From Flagellimonas pelagia (GTDB taxonomy: Bacteria > Bacteroidota > Bacteroidia > Flavobacteriales > Flavobacteriaceae): 64,000 nt of DNA. Made by a program: the position numbers and the translations under genes. The notes beneath the pieces are model-generated. The model saw only the letters and a list, made by a program, of their open reading frames with translations, ran no database searches and was not told where the DNA came from. The DNA is taken from the NCBI RefSeq assembly GCF_003584135.1, contig NZ_QXFI01000013.1, positions 62,001 to 126,000 on the forward strand. Reading direction: 5' to 3'. Shown here in pieces: positions 24,797-33,778 of this stretch (its first letter is position 1; each line of letters opens with the position of its first letter).

Positions 24797-25966
24797 ATGA
24801 AAAAGTTAGTACTCTTAATAGCCGCAGTTGCTCTTGGGTTACCGAACATCCAGGCCGCAACCATAGAAAATACAGTTAGCACCAGTACCATCCGTGGATA
24901 TGGAAACTCCTTCATCTTTGTGGAAGACGGGGTTACTTTTTCAGTGTATCCTGATGGTGAGTTCGACTTCTATATGGATAGTCGCGTGAATGTTGGCATA
25001 GGTGCCCAGATAGGGAATGTTGGGATTACCTTCAACTCCGGTTACGATTATAATCCTTATGTACAGTATGACGATTACGGTGCCGTGATCCAAGTAGAAA
25101 ACATTCCTGTCTTCTACGATTATTACGGACGTGTTTCTCAAATCGGTAGTGTGGACATCTGGTACAATAATGGTAGAGTCCGTAGAATCGGCGGTCTTCA
25201 TGTGTACTACAATGGCGGTGTATTCAGCCACTATACCGGATATATCAACGTATACAACAGATACTATGTGTACAGACCCTTCCACAGGTATTTTGCAAGA
25301 CCTGCCATCGGATTCTGTAACGTATATACCTCTCCTTACAGAAGGTACTATAGCCCAGTAAGATACACCTACTATGCCCCTTACAGATACAACACCAGAA
25401 GAGCCTATGCTCATGTAGGTAAAGTGTATCGCAATGACAATCACTATAGAAGGGACAACATCTATAGAAATGATAAAAGGGTAACCGTACGTGATAATAA
25501 AAGTATTCGAAGAAGTGGAGATTATGGTAGAAGCAACAAATATGTGGAGCAGAATTCCTATAGAAAAGGCAATGCTGTGACCCGTTCCAACAATACGGTG
25601 AAAAGACAGGCCTCAACTTCTAGAACTGTAAAGAATAGCGATTACAGAAGAGCTGACAATAATGCTAGAAGCAGCAGGGAAATTTCACAGAAAAGTGTTA
25701 CCCGTACGCCTAACAGTAGGAGTGTTACCCAAAGGACGGTAAAAACAACTCCAGATAGTAGAACAGTGACCCACACCACTAAAAGTACCTACAAAAAGCC
25801 TGAAACCAGAGGCAATAATAGTAGGGCCACAGTGAGCAGGGGCAACGAATCCAAAAGAACGGTTGCAAGGAGTTCCAATGGTAACGGAAACCGTAGCTCC
25901 AATACCGTGGCAAAGAAAAGTAGCTCTAGAGCTTCTACAACAAGAAGTTCCAGACACAACGAATAA
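24797..25966 (+). CDS. Exported Tyr/Arg/Ser-rich protein, unknown
   Basis: A 389-aa protein with a clear signal peptide (KKLVLLIAAVALGLPNIQA). Residues 30-150 hold repeating short strand motifs rich in Tyr and Gly (VYPDGEFDFYMDS, VFYDYYGRVSQIG, IWYNNGRVRRIGGLHVYYNG). Residues 160-215 are Tyr/Arg-rich (RPFHRYFARP, SPYRRYYSPVRYTYYAPYRY). From about 240 to the end it is a low-complexity Arg/Ser/Thr/Asn tail. The protein is very basic, suggesting an interaction with nucleic acid, acidic polysaccharide or lipopolysaccharide at the surface. It has a sigma-54-like promoter and its own terminator. No known family is recognised. Confidence 0.8.
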   Translation: MKKLVLLIAAVALGLPNIQAATIENTVSTSTIRGYGNSFIFVEDGVTFSVYPDGEFDFYMDSRVNVGIGAQIGNVGITFNSGYDYNPYVQYDDYGAVIQVENIPVFYDYYGRVSQIGSVDIWYNNGRVRRIGGLHVYYNGGVFSHYTGYINVYNRYYVYRPFHRYFARPAIGFCNVYTSPYRRYYSPVRYTYYAPYRYNTRRAYAHVGKVYRNDNHYRRDNIYRNDKRVTVRDNKSIRRSGDYGRSNKYVEQNSYRKGNAVTRSNNTVKRQASTSRTVKNSDYRRADNNARSSREISQKSVTRTPNSRSVTQRTVKTTPDSRTVTHTTKSTYKKPETRGNNSRATVSRGNESKRTVARSSNGNGNRSSNTVAKKSSSRASTTRSSRHNE

Positions 25967-25996
25967 AAGAGAGTTTTTAGGTTGGTTAGTTGTTTG

Positions 25997-26035
25997 CCCC
26001 GTAGTTGGATTTATCCGCTACGGGGTATTTTTTTT
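25997..26035 (+). terminator. Rho-independent terminator after the Arg-rich protein gene
   Basis: CCCCGTAG (25997-26004) pairs with CTACGGGG (26018-26025), followed by TA and eight T. The flippase stop codon on the minus strand overlaps the right arm. Confidence 0.85.
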
Positions 26036-27478
26036 CAACCATTTGGATAGAATGCCCGTTACATCTTCCGAAATGTCAAAGCGGTATAGGATGCCCACGT
26101 ACATCACCATGATCAAAGAAGATTTCAACAATATGTTGATGATGGGGTGGAACGGAAACTGGAACAGATTGAACAGTACGGAAAGCAATACCAATGTGGC
26201 CAACACCTTAAGTGTAGCTTGGGTAAATGGCAATATGTCGAATTTCATTTTCACAAAAACCAATTTGACCATATTAAATATTAAAATGGAAACAAAACTG
26301 GCCAATGCCGCACCTTCCATCCCCATTTTAGGAATGAGCCAATAGTTGAGCACAATGGTAAGAATGGCCAACCCTACCCCAAATACCAATACCGATTTAT
26401 AGTATTGGGAGTTGAAAAGGATGGAATTGTTGTTGCCCAAAATAGAGTCCAGCACCTTGGCCAATCCGATCAAGAAAACAATGGTAAAACCACTTCGATA
26501 GTTTTCAGGGATTAATAAGTATAGGTCATTCAAGTTCAATATGATCAACACGAACAAAATCCCGGAAGCAATAAAAAGGGTCAGTGAGCTTCTTTGGTAC
26601 AATTTCTTCAACCCTTCAGAATCCCCCAGATTCAACAGCTCAGCCGTCAAGGGGTAGGTAATTTGGTGCATGGCCCTGGAAGGCACAATGATCACTGTGG
26701 CAATGTAAACGGCAACCCCGTAATAGGCTACATTTTCTATGTTGACGAACTGGTTGAGCATCACTTTGTCTATTTCCAATAGGATGAGAGCGGCCGAGCC
26801 TCCTAAAATGATCAAAAACGAATAGGAAAGAATTTCCCTGGTCCCTGCTGGGAAATGAAAGTTCAACTTAGGAAATCGAAGGTAAAATGCATAAATCTTG
26901 ATAATGATGGTCCGCAACAAATAAAGACCAACCAAGCACTTGAAAAACAAATCAAGGGAAATCACCTCAAAATAATAAAGGAGTAACAGTATGGAAACCC
27001 CCACCCTGGCAAACACCTCTTTCATGAAATTGCCAAAGACCGATTTCATATGCACCTTGCACCAAGCATTGAACACTTCAAAATAGGCCGTGGCGAACCC
27101 GACAAAAAATACATACCACAAATAGTGTTTTACTATGGGATTGACCTGGGAAACCCAATCTCCTAGAGGATTATACCAAAAAAGCCCAATCAATGCCACG
27201 GGGATGATTCCAAGCAGCGGAACAAGTACCATTAGGGTAAGGAACCCATCCTTTTCATCATCCGAATAAAAACTATAATATTTCACCAAGGTGTTTTGTA
27301 CCCCAAAGGCCATCAAAGGCATGAGAATGGCGCCGGACGCCAAAATAAAGGTCACAAGACCATAGTATTCAGCCGGTAAGATTTTGGTGTAAAGGAAAAG
27401 TGTGTTCACGGCCCCAAAAATGAAGCCCATGTACGTCACCACCACATTTTGTATTGATTGTTTGAGAACAACGCCCAT
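26018..27478 (-). CDS. Polysaccharide flippase (Wzx/MATE-like)
   Basis: A polytopic inner-membrane protein of 486 aa with about 12-14 hydrophobic segments and few charges in them (for instance VTFILASGAILMPLMAFGVQNTL, AIALIGLFWYN, ILGGSAALILLEIDKVML). The N-terminal SIQNVVVTYMGFIFGAVNTLFLYTK matches the Wzx/oligosaccharide flippase superfamily that moves lipid-linked glycans across the inner membrane. It is the last gene of the minus-strand operon; its ATG overlaps the stop of the glycosyltransferase as TAATG, indicating coupled translation. The glycan handled is not known. Confidence 0.88.
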   Translation of the reverse strand: MGVVLKQSIQNVVVTYMGFIFGAVNTLFLYTKILPAEYYGLVTFILASGAILMPLMAFGVQNTLVKYYSFYSDDEKDGFLTLMVLVPLLGIIPVALIGLFWYNPLGDWVSQVNPIVKHYLWYVFFVGFATAYFEVFNAWCKVHMKSVFGNFMKEVFARVGVSILLLLYYFEVISLDLFFKCLVGLYLLRTIIIKIYAFYLRFPKLNFHFPAGTREILSYSFLIILGGSAALILLEIDKVMLNQFVNIENVAYYGVAVYIATVIIVPSRAMHQITYPLTAELLNLGDSEGLKKLYQRSSLTLFIASGILFVLIILNLNDLYLLIPENYRSGFTIVFLIGLAKVLDSILGNNNSILFNSQYYKSVLVFGVGLAILTIVLNYWLIPKMGMEGAALASFVSILIFNMVKLVFVKMKFDILPFTQATLKVLATLVLLSVLFNLFQFPFHPIINILLKSSLIMVMYVGILYRFDISEDVTGILSKWLKKNTP

Positions 27479-28746
27479 TAGATGAATTTTGCCAAGGATT
27501 CTGTAAGTGCCCTCCTGTGATATTGTTCAATTCCCACGGAGTGACACTCCAATTTTCCTTCTTGGTATTGGTTGAACCAATCCAAAAGTACATTTTTTAG
27601 CGATGACACATCGGAATGTTGAAGGAACTTGCCAGCCTCTAATTCTTTGACCATGCTCCCTGCCTCCCAATCCTTTGGACCAATGGCTAAAATGGGCCGT
27701 TTTGCATTCAGGTATTCGAACAATTTACCAGGAATGATGCCCTTGGTCTCTTCGGAATCAATTTCCAATAACAGCAAAACTTGGGAAGATTGCATAATTT
27801 CAGTCACTTGGTCATGAGGTAAATATCCCAATTGTTGCACAAAAGTATCCAAACCGAAAGATTGTAAACTTTTCTGGACTTCCTCGCTGATGACACCAGC
27901 CAATTTGATCTTCAATGCTTTTTGGAAAGTTTCATTTTCAGCAATAAGCTCCTTTATAGCCTGCCAAAGTCCCAAGGGATTCCTACCTGTCAATAACGAG
28001 CCTAAGTGTGAAATGGTAAAATCCTGATCCAATTCCTTTGGGGCAAGATGCTCATCAAACCCGTTGGTGATCACCTTTATGGGTTTTGGGGTGATGGCTT
28101 CAAACTCCCTCCGTGTGGTCTGGCTAGTTACAATTATTTTATCGGCAGAAACCAATACTTCCTTTTCAAGGGATTCGTGTTTTTTTGCCGCCCATGACAT
28201 TAAACGTAATTTTTTGTGATACCCGATAGAAGTCCAAGGATCTCTAAAATCAGCAATCCAATGGATATCATATTTTCTTTTCAGACCCAGTCCGATCAAA
28301 TGTAAACTGTGTGGAGGACCAGTGGTAACAATGGTCTGAATGCCCTCATCAGCAATGACCTTGGCCAAAAAATGGATTGAGGGTTTTACCCAACCTTTTC
28401 GGGCATCCGGAATAAAAAAATTTCCGCGTATCCACAAAAGTATCCTTTCGGCTAAAGAAGGATTTTTATCTTGAATGATTCCCGAACTAATGGTCTTGGT
28501 TTTCTTTTTGGATAACAAAGCTGCCCAGCCATAGGGCTCTTTAATCGGTTGTTTCAGGATTTGAACAGTTGTGGGAATCTCCTTTTCCAAATTACGGTCC
28601 GTGATGGGATAACTTGGATTTTCAGGAACATAAATCAGGGGCTCGTATCCAAATTCAGGCAAGTATTTTACAAACTTCAGCCATCGCTGTACCCCTGGTC
28701 CCCCGGCAGGAGGCCAATAGTATGCTATGACCAAAATCCTTTGCAT
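27478..28746 (-). CDS. Family 4-type glycosyltransferase
   Basis: A GT-B fold transferase of 422 aa. The start ILVIAYYWPPAGGPGVQRWLKF is the glycine-rich acceptor loop seen in many GT4 proteins of this phylum; the middle contains TTGPPHSLHLIGL and IADFRDPWTS, and the C-terminal donor domain holds HLGSLLTGRNPLGL and the EX7E-like region ETKGIIPGKLFEYLNAKRPILA. It should add a sugar from a nucleotide sugar to a lipid-linked intermediate. It is coupled by TAATG to both the YfhO-like gene before and the flippase after, which supports a joint role in making and exporting a surface glycan. Confidence 0.9.
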   Translation of the reverse strand: MQRILVIAYYWPPAGGPGVQRWLKFVKYLPEFGYEPLIYVPENPSYPITDRNLEKEIPTTVQILKQPIKEPYGWAALLSKKKTKTISSGIIQDKNPSLAERILLWIRGNFFIPDARKGWVKPSIHFLAKVIADEGIQTIVTTGPPHSLHLIGLGLKRKYDIHWIADFRDPWTSIGYHKKLRLMSWAAKKHESLEKEVLVSADKIIVTSQTTRREFEAITPKPIKVITNGFDEHLAPKELDQDFTISHLGSLLTGRNPLGLWQAIKELIAENETFQKALKIKLAGVISEEVQKSLQSFGLDTFVQQLGYLPHDQVTEIMQSSQVLLLLEIDSEETKGIIPGKLFEYLNAKRPILAIGPKDWEAGSMVKELEAGKFLQHSDVSSLKNVLLDWFNQYQEGKLECHSVGIEQYHRRALTESLAKFI

Positions 28747-31178
28747 TACGAATCCTCGGATTTTCTACCAAATAACGAATACCCTGCTCCTCCAACAACG
28801 ATCAATCCCAATAAGATGTTGGCTGCAAGGGCAATTTGGCCACCTTTTTCAATGACTTGGGGCTCAAATTTGAATTCGATTTCGTGAGTGCCTGCAGGGA
28901 CCTTCAAACCACGAAGGGCATAATCCACTTTAAAATGAGGTTCTAGTTTACCATCGATATAGGCATCCCAACCAGATGGGTAGTACATCTCGGAAAAGAC
29001 CGCGAATCCATCGTTGGCATTTGAGGATTTGTATTTAAGATAGTCAGGACGGTACTCCACCAAACCGATAGTTGCCAATGAATCCACCTCAAATCGGAGC
29101 TTGGTTTGGGTCGGATAGGTTTTGGTATTGATGACGGCCTGTTTTTTGGAATTGAAATCCTTTAGTTTCATAATCTCCTCATCAGCAGAGGAAACGGGCA
29201 ACAATTGATCAACAAACCATGCATTGCCATTGGCATCTGGATTGATGGCCGGGAAACTGCTGCCATCATCATCTTTTTGGATGATGTACTTTACGTTAAG
29301 CATGTTCAACACCTGCAGGTTGTTCTGGTACAAGTGATACTCGAACAGATCTTGCAGGGCACGGGGTTTAGCGGCATGGTACCCCCCTATCGACTTATGG
29401 AAATAGGATGTTCTGGAACCATTGACTCCTTCTTCCGGGTCAAAAACCCTAAAAATGGAATCGTCCTGTTGAATCAACTGGTCAATTTTACTCGCCTGAA
29501 AGGGCTCGTTCACTTCTCTTTGTCGCACAAAATCGTCCTCGTTCACATAACGAAGATCCACGCCTACCAAATCGAACAGAATCAAAGCACCCAATGCCAA
29601 GACCAATAGATTCTTTCCCATTTTTTCTTTGATGAAAAACCATAGGGCTGCAGCGGCCAAAACCACATAAATCAAAGAACGTATGGTATCGTTTACGTAA
29701 ACAGCTTCGCGATCACGCTTGATCATGGTCATGACATCATCCCCGAAATACCCACGGTACATTTCGTCTCGCAAGCCTTCAAAACTGAAAAAACCTTTGA
29801 TCAGAAATATAAAAACTCCCAATCCCAAGGTGATGAAAAAGCTCCATTTTAAGGCATTGAGTTTTTCCTTTTTATCCACGGAAGCTTTGAAAAGCTCCCA
29901 CAAACCTAATATTCCCAATACAGGGAGACAAAGTTCCAATACCACTTGAATGGAAGAAACTGCCCTGAATTTGTTGTATAATGGAAAGTAATCGATCATA
30001 AAATCAGTGAGCACTGAAAAGTTCCTACCCCAGGATAAAACCAGGGACAAGATGGCCCCTATCAACAACCACCATTTCTTCTTCCCTTTCACCAAAATAA
30101 CACCCAGTACGAACAAAAAGAAAATAATGGCCCCAACATAGGCCGGACCCGCCACAATGGGTTGATCACCCCAGTACAAAGGCAAACTACTGGAAAATTC
30201 CAACGCTTTACTAGGTGGTAGTCCTTGATTGGTCAGGTATTCGTATGCCTTGGAATCCTTGCCCAAATCCTCTCCTCCCGATCCTCCAAAAAGCCTGGGT
30301 GAAAACAAATCCAACGATTCGGCAATGCCATAGCTGTATTGAGTAATATACTCCTTGTCCAGTCCATTGGTTACTTCTTTAGGGCTTCCATCTGGGTTTA
30401 TGGTGAGCTCCGATTTCCCTCGGGTACTCCAATCGGCATACTCCTTGGTGGCCATCAAACTGGTGGCGTTCGTCGCAATGGAGAGCACCACGGCCAATAC
30501 CAAGATTCCCACCGAGACAAAAAAGTGTTTCAGTTCCTTTTCCTTAATTGCGTAAACCAAATACACCAATCCCATCACCAAGACCAACAACATAAAATAA
30601 TAGGTCATTTGGTAATGGTTGGCACTGATTTCCAACGCCATGGCCAAAGCCGTCAAAATAAAGCCGAGGATATATTTCTTTCTAAAAACCAAAACAATCC
30701 CACCAAAAACCATGGGGATATATCCCAAAGCATGGGCCTTCGCATTATGCCCAACGCCCAAGATGATAATCAAATAGGTAGAAAATCCAAAGGCAAGAGC
30801 CCCCAGGGCCGCCAGCCTAAAATCTACTTTTAAGCAGAGTAATAAAATGTAAAAACTCAGTAAGTATAGAAAAAGATAATCTGCTGGCCTGGGTAAAAAT
30901 CGAATCAGATGGTCCAATTTCTTGACATAATCATTGGGGTAATTGGCCCCCAACTGATACGTGGGCATCCCACCAAAAGCGCTATTGGTCCAATACGACT
31001 CTTCTCCGGTGGCCGCTTTGTAATCGTCTCTTTCCTTGGACATGCCCTTGTACCAGGCAATATCCGATTGAAAAATGGCCTTGCCCTGTAGCACTGGATA
31101 AAAATAGACCAATGACACAAGAATCAGCAGTCCGATTACACAAAAATGGGTGATTAGGGCCTTTGGAGAAAGATTCAT
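28746..31178 (-). CDS. YfhO-family polytopic membrane protein
   Basis: An 810-aa inner-membrane protein. About a dozen hydrophobic helices occupy residues 10-480 and a periplasmic region and a final helix (ILLGLIVVGGAGYSLFG) follow. YfhO homologues such as Bacillus/Listeria YfhO are GT-C fold glycosyltransferases that decorate lipoteichoic acids using a lipid-linked sugar. The first loop with FQSDIAWYKGMSKERDDYK and EESYWTNSAFGGMPTYQLG fits the catalytic loop of this family. A TTG at 31199 is in frame, but ATG 31178 is preferred. It is joined to the glycosyltransferase gene by TAATG overlap. Confidence 0.9.
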   Translation of the reverse strand: MNLSPKALITHFCVIGLLILVSLVYFYPVLQGKAIFQSDIAWYKGMSKERDDYKAATGEESYWTNSAFGGMPTYQLGANYPNDYVKKLDHLIRFLPRPADYLFLYLLSFYILLLCLKVDFRLAALGALAFGFSTYLIIILGVGHNAKAHALGYIPMVFGGIVLVFRKKYILGFILTALAMALEISANHYQMTYYFMLLVLVMGLVYLVYAIKEKELKHFFVSVGILVLAVVLSIATNATSLMATKEYADWSTRGKSELTINPDGSPKEVTNGLDKEYITQYSYGIAESLDLFSPRLFGGSGGEDLGKDSKAYEYLTNQGLPPSKALEFSSSLPLYWGDQPIVAGPAYVGAIIFFLFVLGVILVKGKKKWWLLIGAILSLVLSWGRNFSVLTDFMIDYFPLYNKFRAVSSIQVVLELCLPVLGILGLWELFKASVDKKEKLNALKWSFFITLGLGVFIFLIKGFFSFEGLRDEMYRGYFGDDVMTMIKRDREAVYVNDTIRSLIYVVLAAAALWFFIKEKMGKNLLVLALGALILFDLVGVDLRYVNEDDFVRQREVNEPFQASKIDQLIQQDDSIFRVFDPEEGVNGSRTSYFHKSIGGYHAAKPRALQDLFEYHLYQNNLQVLNMLNVKYIIQKDDDGSSFPAINPDANGNAWFVDQLLPVSSADEEIMKLKDFNSKKQAVINTKTYPTQTKLRFEVDSLATIGLVEYRPDYLKYKSSNANDGFAVFSEMYYPSGWDAYIDGKLEPHFKVDYALRGLKVPAGTHEIEFKFEPQVIEKGGQIALAANILLGLIVVGGAGYSLFGRKSEDS

Positions 31179-31202
31179 GGATAGGTTTTGAAAAGACAAA
31201 TA

Positions 31203-31463
31203 TTAGTCAATTTCTTCAAAATCTATGTATTCTCCAACTTTTTTTGAAGGATTGGACTTTCTAGGAGGCTTTTGAAATATGGAAGTCTCCCCTTCTCTTT
31301 CCTGTGTTCTCCCGTATCCTTGATTATCGCCAAATTGTTGGCCAAACCGCTCACTGGTCTTCTTCACCGCATAATTGAGCAATCTAGGGGCCAACCACGT
31401 CCAGAGCAATTTCAGGGCGTAGTATACTAATATGACAATTAAAATCGTTTGTAGTAAAACCAT
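31203..31463 (-). CDS. DUF4834 family small membrane protein
   Basis: An 86-aa protein with one N-terminal helix (LQTILIVILVYYALKLLWTW) and a hydrophilic C-terminus ending KKVGEYIDFEEID. The end GEYIDFEEID is the strongly conserved signature of DUF4834, a Bacteroidetes-specific family with no known function. It leads the operon with the YfhO-like protein, glycosyltransferase and flippase, so a link with envelope glycan assembly is possible. A TAATTTTG -7 element lies 20 bases upstream. Confidence 0.9.
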   Translation of the reverse strand: MVLLQTILIVILVYYALKLLWTWLAPRLLNYAVKKTSERFGQQFGDNQGYGRTQEREGETSIFQKPPRKSNPSKKVGEYIDFEEID

Positions 31464-31482
31464 ATAACCTCAGTTATTGTAT

Positions 31483-31490
31483 CAAAATTA
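31483..31490 (-). promoter_or_regulatory. -7 element of the DUF4834-YfhO operon
   Basis: TAATTTTG on the minus strand, matching TAnnTTTG; a TTTG at 31514-31517 (minus) is a possible -33, spacer 23. Confidence 0.5.
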
Positions 31491-31549
31491 CACTGTTAGT
31501 AACGGAAAACGGTCAAACGTATCTTAAAATAGTATTAAAAACCAGTTAT

Positions 31550-32533
31550 ATGGATCTCTCCATGCTTAAAAAGTGCCTTTTTGCATTGGTTCTGTTCCCT
31601 GCCCTGTTGTGTGCGCAGTATACAGACGTCATCAATTCCAACAGACCCGGAAGGGCCGTAAGTGCCTACGCCGTAGGAAAAAACGTGGCCCAAGTGGAGG
31701 TTGGATTGCTGTACGAGCAGCAGGACAATGCAGACTTGAATTCCGATTCGAACATTTTCGGAACCGATTTTGCGCTACGCTACGGATTGCTTTTTGAGGA
31801 ACTGGAAATCAATCTCGAAGGATCCTTCATCAAACAAAACATCACCTATCCCGATTACAACATTGAAGGCAAACTGACCAATTTCTCCAGAAACCGCTTA
31901 GGCTTGAAATATCTGGTCTATGACCCCTACAAAAATCCTGAGCGTAACAAACCCAATTTGTATAGCTGGCGGGCCAATAATGTTTTTCAGTGGAAGAATT
32001 TGATTCCGGCCGTATCGGTGTATGCCGGGGCAAACTTTTTATTCAACGATAACCCATTTTATCCAGGTGACCCAAGCCTTTCCTACAGAGGGGCCATTAA
32101 TACGCAAAGTAGATTGTCCCCAAGGTTTGTGTTGATTTCCAATATTGCCTATGACCGAATCGGGACCGATTTCCCGGAATGGCGTGTGGCCTTATCGCTT
32201 AGCCACGCTTTTCGGGATCCCCGCTGGAGCGTTTTCTTTGAAGGACAGGGGATTTCCAGCGACCGCTACTCCGATGTTATTCTGCGTACCGGTGTGGCCC
32301 GTTTGATCAGCTCCAATTTTCAGGCAGACATTCACATGGGTTCTGGGTTTAATGACTCCCCTTCTCGTGTATTTGTGGTTTTGGGCTTTTCTTACCGTTT
32401 GGATTTCCATAAAGACCAACTCATTCCCATAGATGATCAAAAAGCTGGTCAAAATGGCACAATAAAGAAGAACGCGAATAAGAAAAACTCAAAAAAGAAG
32501 AAGAAAAAGAACAAAGATGACATAGATTTCTAA
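31550..32533 (+). CDS. Outer-membrane beta-barrel protein (phenol MetA-like transporter family)
   Basis: A 327-aa protein with a signal peptide (CLFALVLFPALLCAQ, starting from ATG 31550 or 31562). DVINSNRPGRAVSAYAVGKNVAQVEVGL is the opening motif of the Phenol_MetA_deg-like transporter family in Bacteroidetes, followed by amphipathic strands (DFALRYGLLFEELEINLEGSF, FVVLGFSYRLDF). The role is probably passive transport through the outer membrane. The C-terminus has an extra tail of about 20 mostly Lys/Asn residues (from NGTIKKNANKKN to DDIDF), unusual after a barrel. It is divergent from the DUF4834 operon. Confidence 0.82.
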   Translation: MDLSMLKKCLFALVLFPALLCAQYTDVINSNRPGRAVSAYAVGKNVAQVEVGLLYEQQDNADLNSDSNIFGTDFALRYGLLFEELEINLEGSFIKQNITYPDYNIEGKLTNFSRNRLGLKYLVYDPYKNPERNKPNLYSWRANNVFQWKNLIPAVSVYAGANFLFNDNPFYPGDPSLSYRGAINTQSRLSPRFVLISNIAYDRIGTDFPEWRVALSLSHAFRDPRWSVFFEGQGISSDRYSDVILRTGVARLISSNFQADIHMGSGFNDSPSRVFVVLGFSYRLDFHKDQLIPIDDQKAGQNGTIKKNANKKNSKKKKKKNKDDIDF

Positions 32534-32598
32534 GTTTTGTGTCCATCATTTTTCTGCTGAAGGTAATATTCCTAATATTGAGGTTCTAAATAGGATCT

Positions 32599-33717
32599 AT
32601 GGTTACCGTAAAGCAGGTTCAATCCAAATCAGATTTAAAAACCTTCGTAAAATTCCCCTTTTCCCTTTACAAAGGTTCACCTTATTGGGTGCCTCCCATC
32701 ATCAATGACGAGATGGAGTCCTTTGACCCTGAGAAAAATCCCGTTTTCCAAAATGCGGAAGCAACCTTCTTTTTGGCTTACAAAGAGAACAAAGTAGTCG
32801 GAAGGATTGCCGCCATCATCAATTGGTTGGAGGTGGAGGACCAAGGTCTGAAAAAAATGAGGTTTGGCTGGTTCGATTTTGAGGATGACCTTGAAGTTTC
32901 CAAAGCTCTTTTGGACAAGGTCAGGGAAATTGGATTGCAGCATCAACTGGAGTACATGGAAGGTCCCGTTGGCTTTTCGAACCTGGACAAAGTAGGCGTA
33001 CTCATTGAAGGATTTGACCATATCGGCACCATGATTACCTGGTACAATCATCCGTATTACCAATCGCATTACGAACACCACGGTTTTGTAAAGGAAAAGG
33101 AATATTTGGAGAACAAGTTTTTGGCGGCCAATGCGGACCCCAAGCTTTTTGAGAAAGCCAATGTGTTGATCAAGCAGCGCTATGGCCTCAAGGAAATGAA
33201 CTTTCAGAAAAGTTCTGAAATCATGCCGTGGGTGGATAAAATGTTCGACCTGTTCAACGAATCCTATGCCAAGCTTTCATCGTTTGTTCGGATAACGGAC
33301 ATCCAAAAAGAATATTTCAAAAAGAAGTATATCAGTTTCATCAATCCGGAATACATCAAATTTGTGGTGGATTCCGAAGATAATTTGGTGGCTTTCGCGA
33401 TAGTTATGCCATCTTTTTCCAAGGCCTTGCAAAAAGCCAATGGAAAATTGTTCCCAACAGGAATCTTTCATCTGTTGAGTGCAAAAAAGAACAGTAAGGA
33501 TGTTATTTTTTATTTGATCGGTATTCATCCATCCTATCAAAACAAGGGGGTCACTTCCATCATTTTCAACGAGTTTCATCATACCTTCAAGAAAAAAGGA
33601 GTGGTCAATTGCATTCGTACGCCTGAGTTGGAGGAGAATGTGGCCATTAGACAAATGTGGAAGCATTTTGATCCCATAACCCACAAAAGGCGTCGTACCT
33701 ATCGAAAAGACTTATAA
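32599..33717 (+). CDS. GNAT-like acyltransferase, unknown substrate
   Basis: A soluble 372-aa protein common in Bacteroidetes. The first part (YKGSPYWVPPIINDEMESFDPEKNP then FFLAYKENKVVGRIAAIINW) matches one half of a GNAT fold; a second GNAT-like half is seen at about 250-350 (DNLVAFAIVMPSFSKAL, FYLIGIHPSYQNKGVTSIIFNEF), with NKGVTS resembling the acetyl-CoA binding loop (Q/RxxGxG/A). It may be a double-GNAT protein. Substrate and pathway are unknown. It stands between envelope genes and may be co-transcribed with nothing. Confidence 0.75.
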   Translation: MVTVKQVQSKSDLKTFVKFPFSLYKGSPYWVPPIINDEMESFDPEKNPVFQNAEATFFLAYKENKVVGRIAAIINWLEVEDQGLKKMRFGWFDFEDDLEVSKALLDKVREIGLQHQLEYMEGPVGFSNLDKVGVLIEGFDHIGTMITWYNHPYYQSHYEHHGFVKEKEYLENKFLAANADPKLFEKANVLIKQRYGLKEMNFQKSSEIMPWVDKMFDLFNESYAKLSSFVRITDIQKEYFKKKYISFINPEYIKFVVDSEDNLVAFAIVMPSFSKALQKANGKLFPTGIFHLLSAKKNSKDVIFYLIGIHPSYQNKGVTSIIFNEFHHTFKKKGVVNCIRTPELEENVAIRQMWKHFDPITHKRRRTYRKDL

Positions 33718-33778
33718 CCATAAATAACCAACCAAATGCCAACCTCACAACCTCCGACAAACCAAAATACTAGTTTCC

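Noticed and set aside
25863..26345. 160-aa plus-strand frame spanning the end of the Arg-rich gene and the flippase
   Set aside because: Overlaps a strong terminator and two better genes.
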